A stretch of DNA of 5,475 nt from Nitrospirota bacterium (GCA_016214425.1 JACRON010000106.1:1-5475); one strand, 5' to 3'; counted from the first letter of the stretch, positions 1 to 4,863 are shown. Numbers and translations: made by a program. The notes: generated from the sequence alone by a model not told the origin.

Positions 1-1
1 G

Positions 2-190
2 GAGGATCAGGACAAGCTCTTTAAACCCTTTCAGCAGCTTGACTCATCACTTACAAAAAAGCATCAGGGAACAGGGCTTGGCCTGAGTTTATGCAGAAAA
101 ATTATAGAGCTTCATGGCGGCAGGATATGGGTTGAAAGCGAAAAAGAAAAAGGGAGCAGATTTATATTTGTGATACCAATATCAATATAA
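2..190 (+). CDS. Sensor histidine kinase, C-terminal end (partial)
   Basis: This is the last 62 residues of a protein that begins before the window, and it is the only gene here on the plus strand. What is visible is the end of a GHKL-type ATP-binding (HATPase_c) domain. It has an F-box-like LFKPFQQ at visible residues 6-12, followed by the G2 box GTGLGL at residues 23-28, then the usual helix LCRKIIELHGG and the strand IWVESEKEKGSRFIFVIP. In sensor kinases this domain binds ATP and phosphorylates the conserved histidine of the DHp domain, which lies outside the window. The protein ends directly after the ATPase core, so no receiver or other domain is fused at its C-terminus. The sensory part and the partner regulator cannot be seen. 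It converges on rplT. Confidence 0.93.
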   Translation, partial: EDQDKLFKPFQQLDSSLTKKHQGTGLGLSLCRKIIELHGGRIWVESEKEKGSRFIFVIPISI

Positions 191-203
191 AAAAATAGCG
201 CTG

Positions 204-237
204 TTGCACTGCAAAGTTTGTTTACTTTGCAGTGCAA
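204..237. terminator. Bidirectional terminator-like hairpin between the kinase gene and rplT
   Basis: A perfect 14-bp inverted repeat (204-217 with 224-237) encloses a 6-nt loop. It lies 13 bp after the kinase stop and 25 bp after the rplT stop, where two convergent genes would share a terminator. On the minus strand a run of seven T follows about 8 nt after the stem. On the plus strand there is only a weak AAAAT flank. It could therefore serve mainly as the end of the thrS-rplT transcript, or as an RNA-stabilising 3' hairpin. Confidence 0.7.
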
Positions 238-262
238 AATACAGACTAATTAAATGCTGCTG

Positions 263-631
263 TTACGCTGCCTTTTCTGTGAGCTGAGCCTTTGCAGACT
301 CAACGATTTTAGCAAATCCTGCAGGGTCTGATATTGCCAGCTCAGCCAATGCCTTTCTGTTCATATCAACATTTGCCTTTTTCAGGCCGGCAATAAATCT
401 GCTGTATGATATACCGTTTGCAACTGCTGCTGCATTTATCCTTGCAATCCAGAGCTGCCTGAAATTGCGCTTTTTTACGCGTCTGTCACGATAGGCATAT
501 TTTAAAGCCTTGTCAACAGCCTCTGTTGCTGTTCTGAATAACTTGCTTTTTGCGCCCCAATATCCTTCTGCAAGCTTCAGAATCCTCTTTCTTTTTCTCG
601 TTCTTCTGGGTCCGCCTTTTACCCTTGGCAT
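263..631 (-). CDS. rplT: 50S ribosomal protein L20
   Basis: A 122-residue protein of the L20 (bL20) family, slightly longer than the usual 117-120. The start MPRVKGGPRRTRKRKR is the very basic N-terminal extension that threads into 23S rRNA. The family core follows: AEGYWGAKSKLFRTA at 21-35, YAYRDRRVKKRNFRQLWIARINAA at about 46-69 and the GISYSRFIAGLKKA region at 73-86. L20 is needed for early 50S assembly and, in bacteria where it has been tested, represses its own operon by binding mRNA. The ATG start is supported by AGGAGG at 640-645 with an 8-nt spacer. It is the last gene of the thrS-infC-rpmI-rplT cluster, and the convergent hairpin at 204-237 closes the unit. The 226-bp gap to rpmI is unusually long and is filled with palindromic repeats. 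No convincing L20-binding leader motif could be identified by eye. Confidence 0.98.
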   Translation of the reverse strand: MPRVKGGPRRTRKRKRILKLAEGYWGAKSKLFRTATEAVDKALKYAYRDRRVKKRNFRQLWIARINAAAVANGISYSRFIAGLKKANVDMNRKALAELAISDPAGFAKIVESAKAQLTEKAA

Positions 632-716
632 AGTAGTGTCCTCCTTATATTATATTCACTAAATTATAATTCGTTTCAAAGATGTAAGCTGCTCTTTTTT
701 ATAACCCCTCACCCTA

Positions 717-739
717 CCCTCTCCCACAAGGGGAGAGGG
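717..739. repeat. Palindromic repeat A in the rpmI-rplT gap
   Basis: CCCTCTCCC and GGGAGAGGG form a 9-bp perfect stem around a 5-nt loop, preceded by CCCCTCACCCTA. It is the first of three separate palindromes in the 226-bp rpmI-rplT gap. The style, with C-rich left arm and G-rich right arm, is shared with the elements at 819-839, 2007-2054 and 5084-5143, so they look like copies or relatives of a dispersed intergenic repeat. In the transcript it would form a strong hairpin, without a following U tract. Confidence 0.75.
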
Positions 740-777
740 AATTTTGTATGGCAACACTTTGGGGTTGCTTAAGTTAA

Positions 778-797
778 GGGCGTATAATTATACGCCC
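778..797. repeat. 20-bp perfect palindrome B in the rpmI-rplT gap
   Basis: GGGCGTATAA is followed directly by its exact complement TTATACGCCC, and then by CTACA. The GGGCG...CGCCCCTACA layout resembles short dispersed repeats seen in many environmental bacterial genomes. A related CGTCCCTACA occurs at 1414-1423, one mismatch from CGCCCCTACA at 793-802. It could also be an operator by symmetry, but its position inside an operon between two other palindromes favours a repeat. Confidence 0.7.
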
Positions 798-818
798 CTA
801 CAGTCTTGCCCTACATTT

Positions 819-839
819 CCCCTCCCTTGATGGGAGGGG
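819..839. repeat. Palindromic repeat C in the rpmI-rplT gap
   Basis: CCCCTCCC and GGGAGGGG form an 8-bp stem around the loop TTGAT, followed by GATGAAGGGGAGGGTG up to the rpmI stop codon. With element A it makes a roughly mirror-image pair: CCCCTCACCC at the far left and GGGGAGGGTG at the far right. The whole 703-855 stretch could therefore fold as one large composite structure or be a compound insertion. Confidence 0.7.
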
Positions 840-857
840 ATGAAGGGGAGGGTGATA

Positions 858-1061
858 TCAGCCATACGGCAATAATTTCTTTATTGCCTCTATGTTTGTT
901 TTATCTGCCAATGTCAACTGTCTGAGGCTCCTCTTTTTCCTTGCTGGCTTTCCTGTTAAAAGGTGCCTCATCCCAGCCCTGCTCATCTTGACCTTGCCGC
1001 TTGCAGTAAATTTAAATCTCTTTGCTGCACCGCGGTGCGACTTTAATTTTACCTTTGTCAT
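858..1061 (-). CDS. rpmI: 50S ribosomal protein L35
   Basis: A 67-residue protein of the bL35 family, of normal length. The hallmarks are visible in order: KLKSHRGAAKRFKFTASGKVK at residues 6-26, the HLLTGKPARKKRSLRQ basic stretch at 33-48 and the C-terminal IKKLLPYG. It is a small, highly basic protein of the large ribosomal subunit. The ATG start is set by GGAGGAG (1069-1075) with a 7-nt spacer, and the stop is TGA. Its place just upstream of rplT is the conserved order. What is unusual is the distance of about 400 bp to infC, which holds the small candidate selenoprotein gene, and the repeat-filled gap before rplT. Confidence 0.97.
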   Translation of the reverse strand: MTKVKLKSHRGAAKRFKFTASGKVKMSRAGMRHLLTGKPARKKRSLRQLTLADKTNIEAIKKLLPYG

Positions 1062-1141
1062 TAATCTTCTCCTCCGTTATCAATTGTCTTGTCCTATTAG
1101 TATTCGATTATCTTTAGAGAATCCATTCAAGCATCAAATTT

Positions 1142-1342
1142 TTAGAGACTGCACGACCCACCAGAATTTTTCTTCAGCCACTCAGGAACATCCTTACCAT
1201 TAGCAGAAACCTTCTCTGCAATCTTGCCCCTGACCTCAGGGGGAATTCCCCCTCAGAGAAGACTTCTGTATCCAAGGTTCAGATTAATGGCAGCAAAGGC
1301 ATATACCGCAATTATCATAATGCCAATAATTACCAAAAACAC
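1142..1342 (-). CDS. Candidate 66-residue membrane-anchored selenoprotein (in-frame TGA at codon 30), function unknown
   Basis: The reading frame begins at GTG (1340-1342) behind AAGGAGGT with near-ideal spacing. The first 29 residues start MFLVIIGIMIIAVYAFAAIN, a single hydrophobic segment, and continue LNLGYRSLL. A TGA (1253-1255) follows. The same frame then runs 36 more sense codons to TAA: GGIPPEVRGKIAEKV, then SANGKDVPEWLKKNSGGSCSL. This second half reads like ordinary protein (charged amphipathic helix, PEW motif, Cys at residue 64) and has no ATG, GTG or TTG start of its own after the TGA, so separate translation is unlikely. A hairpin with SECIS geometry surrounds the TGA, which suggests selenocysteine at residue 30. 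Basic residues after the membrane segment favour a cytoplasmic C-terminal part (inference). It lies between infC and rpmI on the same strand, so it is probably co-transcribed with the thrS-rplT cluster. I do not recognise the family. Alternatives are a 29-residue membrane peptide, or a gene broken by one nonsense change from a Cys, Trp or Arg codon. Confidence 0.58.
1204..1268 (-). promoter_or_regulatory. SECIS-like RNA structure around the in-frame TGA
   Basis: In the minus-strand RNA, 1268-1254 pairs with 1218-1204 over 15 continuous positions, 13 Watson-Crick and two G-U. This stem includes the U and G of the TGA. Inside it, CCCCUG (1242-1237) pairs with CAGGGG (1232-1227) and closes an AGGU loop (1236-1233). 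The loop begins after 16 nt counted from the TGA. The E. coli fdhF SECIS, as I recall it, has an AGGUCU loop beginning after 17 nt, so spacing and loop identity match well. A competing 6-bp hairpin, AGGGGG with CCCCCU around AAUU (1253-1238), could also form, and only a folding calculation can rank them. Confidence 0.55.
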
Positions 1343-1348
1343 TTTACA

Positions 1349-1354
1349 CCTCCT
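1349..1354 (-). promoter_or_regulatory. Ribosome binding site of the candidate selenoprotein gene
   Basis: AGGAGG, within AAGGAGGT, lies 6 nt before the GTG at 1340-1342. A match this strong in front of an otherwise unannotated frame is one of the main reasons to treat it as a real gene. Confidence 0.75.
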
Positions 1355-1397
1355 TTTTAATTAAGAACCACCACTTACATCTATATCCGAAACTCTG

Positions 1398-1426
1398 ACA
1401 TGGTAGTCTGGCTCGTCCCTACATGT
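1398..1426. repeat. Imperfect hairpin after infC, possible repeat relic
   Basis: ACATG plus TAG (1398-1406, one bulged G) pairs with CTACATGT (1419-1426), giving an 8-bp stem around a 12-nt loop. It contains CGTCCCTACA, one mismatch from the end of palindrome B at 793-802, so it may be a decayed member of the same repeat family. It lies 34 bp beyond the infC stop, in the spacer before the small gene. No U tract follows, so it is not a good terminator. Confidence 0.4.
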
Positions 1427-1460
1427 AACAATATTTAATTCGTTTGTATTAGTTTGAACA

Positions 1461-1970
1461 CTACTTTGGCACAATTACCGTTACCATATTGCGGCCTTCA
1501 AGCTTCGGCGGCAGCTCCACCTTTCCAATGTCTTCAATGCCCTTTACAATCTTATCAAGCATATTCCTGCCGAGCTCCAGATGGCTCATCTCTCTTCCCC
1601 TAAAGGCAACTGTTACCTTTGCCTTGTTGCCGTCCTCTAAGAACCTTCTTATATGATTTATTTTAAACTGCAAATCATGATCATCTGTATAAGGCCTGAG
1701 CTTTACCTCTTTCAATGCCTTTGCCTTTTGATGCTGCCTCGCCTGATGGAGTTTTTTGCTCTGCTCGTATTTATATTTGCCGAAGTCCATTATCTTGCAG
1801 ACAGGCGGCTTTGCTGTTGGAGATATCTCAACTAAGTCTAATCCATGCTCTTCAGCCTTTTTTAAAGCCTCCTGAACAGTTATAACCCCAAGCTGATTGC
1901 CGTCAGAGTCTATTGCCCTTACCTCTTTTACCCTGATAGCCCTGTTTATCCTTAAATGTGTTGTACTTAT
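1461..1970 (-). CDS. infC: Translation initiation factor IF-3, probable AUA start
   Basis: With a start at ATA (1970-1968) the protein has 169 residues, close to the usual 170-180. The N-terminal domain has INRAIRVKEVRAID at about 8-21, EALKKAEEHGLDLVEISP at 34-51 and PPVCKIMDFGKYKYE at 55-69. A basic linker follows, then the C-terminal domain starting near KEVKLRPYTDDHD, with FLEDGNKAKVTVAFRGREMSH at 110-130. IF3 binds the 30S subunit, keeps subunits apart and checks the start codon and initiator tRNA. The ATA is preferred because AGGAGGT sits 6 nt upstream and the protein then begins where other IF3 proteins do. No ATG, GTG or TTG lies near that point in frame. An upstream in-frame TTG at 2060 would add 30 residues encoded largely by a palindromic repeat. 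infC is known in E. coli to use a rare AUU start that allows IF3 to limit its own synthesis, so a rare start here fits that logic (inference). Confidence 0.93.
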   Translation of the reverse strand: MSTTHLRINRAIRVKEVRAIDSDGNQLGVITVQEALKKAEEHGLDLVEISPTAKPPVCKIMDFGKYKYEQSKKLHQARQHQKAKALKEVKLRPYTDDHDLQFKINHIRRFLEDGNKAKVTVAFRGREMSHLELGRNMLDKIVKGIEDIGKVELPPKLEGRNMVTVIVPK

Positions 1971-1976
1971 ATTTGC

Positions 1977-1983
1977 ACCTCCT
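1977..1983 (-). promoter_or_regulatory. Shine-Dalgarno that decides the infC start
   Basis: AGGAGGT is followed by 6 nt and then the in-frame ATA at 1970. It is far inside the longer TTG-started frame, where a perfect ribosome binding site would have no purpose. It is therefore the best evidence that IF3 begins at the ATA. Confidence 0.8.
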
Positions 1984-2006
1984 GAGTTAAAATGATTACA
2001 CAGATT

Positions 2007-2054
2007 AACCCCACCCTTCCTCCCCTTAATTAAGGGGAGGAGCAAGGAGGGGTT
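2007..2054. repeat. Palindromic repeat overlapping the thrS stop and infC leader
   Basis: A perfect 24-bp palindrome (2018-2041, TCCTCCCCTTAA and its complement) sits inside an outer inverted repeat, AACCCC (2007-2012) with GGGGTT (2049-2054). The outer arm reaches into the thrS stop codon at 2053-2055. It is similar in style to repeats A and C, and to the one at 5084-5143. If translated in the infC frame it yields PSLLLPLIKGRKGGVN, which is a repeat artefact and not part of IF3. Confidence 0.8.
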
Positions 2055-3831
2055 ACGCAACCTTTTCCTCTATTTCTTTTTTTATCTTTTCTAAAAAGGC
2101 CTCTGCCTTTATCTGTCCTAAGTCTTCGCCCTTTCTTGTCCTTACTGCTATTGCGCCTGCCTTTACCTCTTTATCGCCAATAATTAGCATATAAGGCGCC
2201 TTCATTAACTGCGCTTCTCGTATCTTGAACCCTATCTTCTCGCCTCTGAAATCTGATTCTGCACGAATCCCTTCTCTCTTCAACATTTCAACAATGCCTT
2301 CTGCATATTCTATCTGGCTATCTGTTATAGTCATTATAACAGCCTGCACAGGCGAAAGCCATACTGGGAATGCGCCTGCATAATGCTCTATCAAAACGCC
2401 AAAGAACCTTTCAAGAGAGCCCATCAATGCGCGGTGAATCATTATTGCCTGATGCGGCTTATTGTCCTCAGCAGTGTATGTTACATCAAACCTCTCAGGC
2501 AGGTTAAAATCCACCTGTATGGTTGTGCACTGCCAAGCCCTGCCGAGCACATCCTTGATTTTTAAATCAATCTTTGGGCCGTAAAATACCCCTTCTCCAG
2601 GGTCTATCTCATATTTTAATCCCTTGTTCTCTAAGGCAAACTTTAAGGCATTTGTTGCCTTTTCCCAGTTTTCTAGTGAGCCGACATATTTTTCAGGCCT
2701 TGTTGAAAGATAAATATCATATTCAGAAAAACCAAAGGTCATTAACATATAGAGTGTAAAATCAAGTATCTTTAATATCTCATCCTCAAGCTGGTCAGGC
2801 CTGCAGAAGATATGCGCGTCATCCTGTGTAAAACCCCTTACACGCATAAGGCCGTGAAGCACGCCTGAACGTTCATAGCGATATACTGTTCCGAGCTCTG
2901 CAAATTTTATAGGCAGCTCCCTGTAGCTCCTTCTGTGCGACTTGTAGATCATAATATGAAAGGGGCAGTTCATTGGCTTTATTTCATATTCAACATCCTC
3001 CACAGTCATTGGAGAATACATATTTTCCCTGTAAAAGTCCCAGTGTCCGCTTGTGCGCCATACATCAAGCCTTGCCATGTGAGGTGAATATACAAGCTCA
3101 TATCCGTTTTTATAATGCTCATTGCGCCAGAAGTCTTCTATAGTCTTTCTTATAACAGCGCCCTTTGGATGCCAGAGGATGAGTCCGCCTCCTGCATCTT
3201 CATTTATGCTGAACAGGTCAAGCTCTTTTCCGAGCCTCCTGTGGTCCCTTCTTTTGATTTCCTCAAGTTTTTTAAGATAATTATCAAGCTCCTCCTTTGT
3301 TAAAAAGGATGTGCCATAGATGCGCTGGAGCATTTTGTTCTTTTCGCTCCCGCGCCAGTATGCGCCTGCTGTTGATAAGAGCTTAAATGCCTTTATCTTT
3401 CCTGTTGAGAGGACATGCGGGCCCCTGCAAAGGTCTACAAAGCTGCCCTGCCTGTATATTGTAATTGTTTCATCATTCAGTTCATTAATAAGCTCTACCT
3501 TATAAACCTCTCCCTTTGATTCAAAGAGTTTTATTGCATCTTTTTTGCTTATCTCTTCACGAACAAAAGAGGCATTCCTTTTTATTATCTCCTGCATCCT
3601 CTTTTCTATCTTTTCCAAATCCTCTGGTGTAAACGGTCGTTCAACATCAAAGTCATAGTAAAAACCATCTTCAATTGCAGGTCCTATAGCAAGTCTTGCA
3701 TCAGGAAAAAGCTCCTTAACTGCCTCTGCCATTATATGAGAGGCGCTGTGACGGTATATTTCAATACCCTCTTTAGTTGAGTAATCCAAAGAAACAGCCT
3801 CTTTTTTCTTTTCCTTTGCTATTGCAGTCAT
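2053..3831 (-). CDS. thrS: Threonyl-tRNA synthetase lacking the TGS domain
   Basis: A 592-residue class II synthetase that charges tRNA-Thr. The editing domain has the HSASH motif (H28, H32) and LCRGPHV (C135, H139). The catalytic core has the zinc ligands C289 (KPMNCP), H340 (DDAHIFC) and H466 (MIHRALMG), with motif 2 around R318 (TVYRYERSGVLHGLMRVRGF) and motif 3 GSLERFFG at 471-478. The anticodon-binding domain starts near 494 (PVQAVIMTITDSQ) and includes FRGEKIGFKIREAQLMKAPY. The roughly 60-residue N-terminal TGS domain of the 642-residue E. coli enzyme is absent. An in-frame TAA lies two codons before the ATG and a tRNA gene begins about 100 bp upstream, so no extension is possible. TGS-less enzymes are known in some lineages, such as Campylobacter and its relatives. 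No Shine-Dalgarno precedes the ATG. A TTG at residue 15 (3787-3789) with GAGG 8 nt upstream is an alternative start that keeps all domains. Confidence 0.96.
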   Translation of the reverse strand: MTAIAKEKKKEAVSLDYSTKEGIEIYRHSASHIMAEAVKELFPDARLAIGPAIEDGFYYDFDVERPFTPEDLEKIEKRMQEIIKRNASFVREEISKKDAIKLFESKGEVYKVELINELNDETITIYRQGSFVDLCRGPHVLSTGKIKAFKLLSTAGAYWRGSEKNKMLQRIYGTSFLTKEELDNYLKKLEEIKRRDHRRLGKELDLFSINEDAGGGLILWHPKGAVIRKTIEDFWRNEHYKNGYELVYSPHMARLDVWRTSGHWDFYRENMYSPMTVEDVEYEIKPMNCPFHIMIYKSHRRSYRELPIKFAELGTVYRYERSGVLHGLMRVRGFTQDDAHIFCRPDQLEDEILKILDFTLYMLMTFGFSEYDIYLSTRPEKYVGSLENWEKATNALKFALENKGLKYEIDPGEGVFYGPKIDLKIKDVLGRAWQCTTIQVDFNLPERFDVTYTAEDNKPHQAIMIHRALMGSLERFFGVLIEHYAGAFPVWLSPVQAVIMTITDSQIEYAEGIVEMLKREGIRAESDFRGEKIGFKIREAQLMKAPYMLIIGDKEVKAGAIAVRTRKGEDLGQIKAEAFLEKIKKEIEEKVA

Positions 3832-3843
3832 AATTTATAAAAA

Positions 3844-3873
3844 GAAAAGGCATCATTTGTATGATGCCTTTTC
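3844..3873. terminator. Terminator-like hairpin between tRNA-Val and thrS
   Basis: A 13-bp perfect stem (3844-3856 with 3861-3873) closes a 4-nt loop. On the minus strand its 3' arm and flank read CCTTTTCTTTTTATAAATT before the thrS ATG, which is a good intrinsic terminator. It stands only 12 nt before thrS. It must therefore end the tRNA-Val transcript, act as an attenuator controlling thrS, or both. No promoter is visible between it and thrS. Confidence 0.75.
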
Positions 3874-3933
3874 ATTAAACGGCCTCATTTAAATGATTAA
3901 ATGCCGATAAGATACCTCTCTTTCTAATAATTA

Positions 3934-4008
3934 TGGTAGGCACGGGCGGTCTTGAACCGCCGACCTCTTCCGTGTCAAGGAAGCGCTCTCCCCCTGAGCT
4001 ACGCGCCT
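3934..4008 (-). tRNA. tRNA-Val (anticodon GAC)
   Basis: A complete 75-nt cloverleaf including an encoded CCA end. The acceptor stem AGGCGCG pairs with CGTGCCT (one G-U) and is followed by discriminator A. The D arm is GCTC-AGGGGGA-GAGC. The anticodon arm is CTTCC-TTGACAC-GGAAG, giving anticodon GAC for valine (GUC and GUU codons). A 5-nt variable loop follows, then the T arm GGCGG-TTCAAGA-CCGCC. The D loop is short at 7 nt. It lies just upstream of thrS on the same strand, an arrangement I recall from other bacteria with a thrS-infC-rpmI-rplT cluster. A strong promoter precedes it. Confidence 0.97.
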
Positions 4009-4042
4009 ATCAGATAACACAAAGAGCATTTAAACCTTTTAT

Positions 4043-4071
4043 ATTCTATGGAAAAGCCAAATGATTGTCAA
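4043..4071 (-). promoter_or_regulatory. Sigma-70-type promoter for tRNA-Val and possibly the thrS cluster
   Basis: On the minus strand a perfect TTGACA (4071-4066) is separated by exactly 17 nt from TAGAAT (4048-4043), a 5-of-6 match to the -10 box. Transcription would start near 4036, leaving a leader of about 28 nt before the tRNA. No comparable promoter was seen between the tRNA and thrS, so this may also drive the whole thrS-rplT cluster by read-through of the hairpin at 3844-3873. Confidence 0.8.
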
Positions 4072-4086
4072 GAAAAATTAAGAAGA

Positions 4087-4172
4087 GGTAGTGTAAAATA
4101 TTCTGTGTAAAATCTTGTTTAGAAAGAAGAATGGGTGTATTCGAGGAATACACCCATAGTATTGACACTACC
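4087..4172. terminator. Crp-gene terminator hairpin nested in an 8-bp inverted repeat
   Basis: The inner hairpin has 12-bp perfect arms (4131-4142 and 4146-4157) around a GAG loop. It begins 20 bp after the stop of the regulator gene and is followed on the minus strand by the pyrimidine-rich TCTTCTTTCT, so it is a plausible terminator. A second pair of exact 8-bp arms, GGTAGTGT (4087-4094) and ACACTACC (4165-4172), brackets it. The outer pair may be chance or the ends of a small element. Confidence 0.65.
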
Positions 4173-4176
4173 GTTT

Positions 4177-4863
4177 TTAACGGCCGGAAATCTCGGAGAG
4201 CCTCTTTAAATCTAATATAACTATCTTTCCTTCATAGGATTTTACAACCCCCTCTTTCTTGAATCTGCTCATTACCCTGATAGCGGTTTCTACTGTGGTA
4301 CCCGCCATTTCTGCGATATCCTGACGGGTAAGGTGCATATTAAGCCTTATCCCCTTCTCATCCTTTTCGCCAGCCTTTTCAGTTAGTTTTAGGAGAATAG
4401 CAGCTATGCGTCTTTCCACCCTTTCCACTGCAAGGTTTTTCATCATGGTATGGGCATCCCTCAATTTTCTTCCAAGATATATAACTGCCTCAGATACCAT
4501 GGCAGGATATTTATCAATCAGTGTAAAAAGCCATTTGCGGGGGATTTTTAGGACAATGGTCTGAGGCTCCATTGCCTGTGCAGATGCTGGGTAGGGTTTC
4601 TTGTCAAATACAGCAACACCGCCGAATATCTCTCCGGGTGAAAAAAGGTCAAGGATAACATCCTTGCCAGACGCGGAGTGCTTCATTATGCGGACCTCTC
4701 CGCTTTTTACAATGCAAAGCCATTCAGAAGGATCGCCCTCCATAAAGATATATTCACCCTTGTCAAAAACCTCTTCTTTCAGGCATTCAACAGTCTTGTC
4801 TATATCATCATCGGTAAGGGATGAAAAAAGCGGTATTTTCTTTACAAGATCCTTCTTCTCCAC
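4177..4863 (-). CDS. Crp/Fnr-family transcriptional regulator
   Basis: A 228-residue protein with the two-domain Crp/Fnr layout. An N-terminal cyclic-nucleotide-binding-like beta barrel spans about 10-120 (IPLFSSL at 10-16; GEYIFMEGDPSEWLCIVKSGEV at 36-57; SPGEIFGGVAVFDKKPYPASAQA at 75-97). A long dimerisation helix follows at about 120-150. The winged helix-turn-helix has LTRQDIAEMAGTTVETAIRVM at 178-198 and FKKEGVVKSYEGKIVILD at 201-218. The phosphate-binding Arg-Ser pair of cAMP-binding Crp is not evident in the KKPYPASA stretch, and there is no N-terminal cysteine cluster as in oxygen-sensing Fnr (only C27 and C50). The ligand is therefore unknown. The start is GTG (4861-4863), with AAGGA upstream. 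A MITE-like element begins 29 bp upstream of the start, and a secreted cytochrome c lies beyond it. Control of respiratory or nitrosative-stress genes is possible, but this is only inference. Confidence 0.93.
   Translation of the reverse strand: MEKKDLVKKIPLFSSLTDDDIDKTVECLKEEVFDKGEYIFMEGDPSEWLCIVKSGEVRIMKHSASGKDVILDLFSPGEIFGGVAVFDKKPYPASAQAMEPQTIVLKIPRKWLFTLIDKYPAMVSEAVIYLGRKLRDAHTMMKNLAVERVERRIAAILLKLTEKAGEKDEKGIRLNMHLTRQDIAEMAGTTVETAIRVMSRFKKEGVVKSYEGKIVILDLKRLSEISGR

Noticed and set aside
649..679. Internal promoter before rplT (TTGAAA, 19 nt, TATAAT)
   Set aside because: The spacing is too long and the start would fall in the Shine-Dalgarno. A second TATAAT-like match at 663-668 has no credible -35.
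704..860. CRISPR array
   Set aside because: The palindromes differ from one another and there are no equal direct repeats with spacers.
892..1203. Open frame of 103 codons on the plus strand
   Set aside because: It runs antisense across rpmI and the small candidate gene, has no ribosome binding site and no recognisable protein features.
1238..1253. 16-bp palindrome containing an EcoRI-type site as an operator or intrinsic terminator
   Set aside because: It lies inside a reading frame and has no U tract, and half of it is better explained as the arm of the SECIS-like hairpin. It is kept as a rival fold only.
1971..2060. 30-residue N-terminal extension of IF3 from a TTG start
   Set aside because: It is encoded largely by a palindromic repeat and lies upstream of a perfect Shine-Dalgarno plus ATA at the family start position. 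A purine-rich GAGG before the TTG keeps a small chance that it is used.
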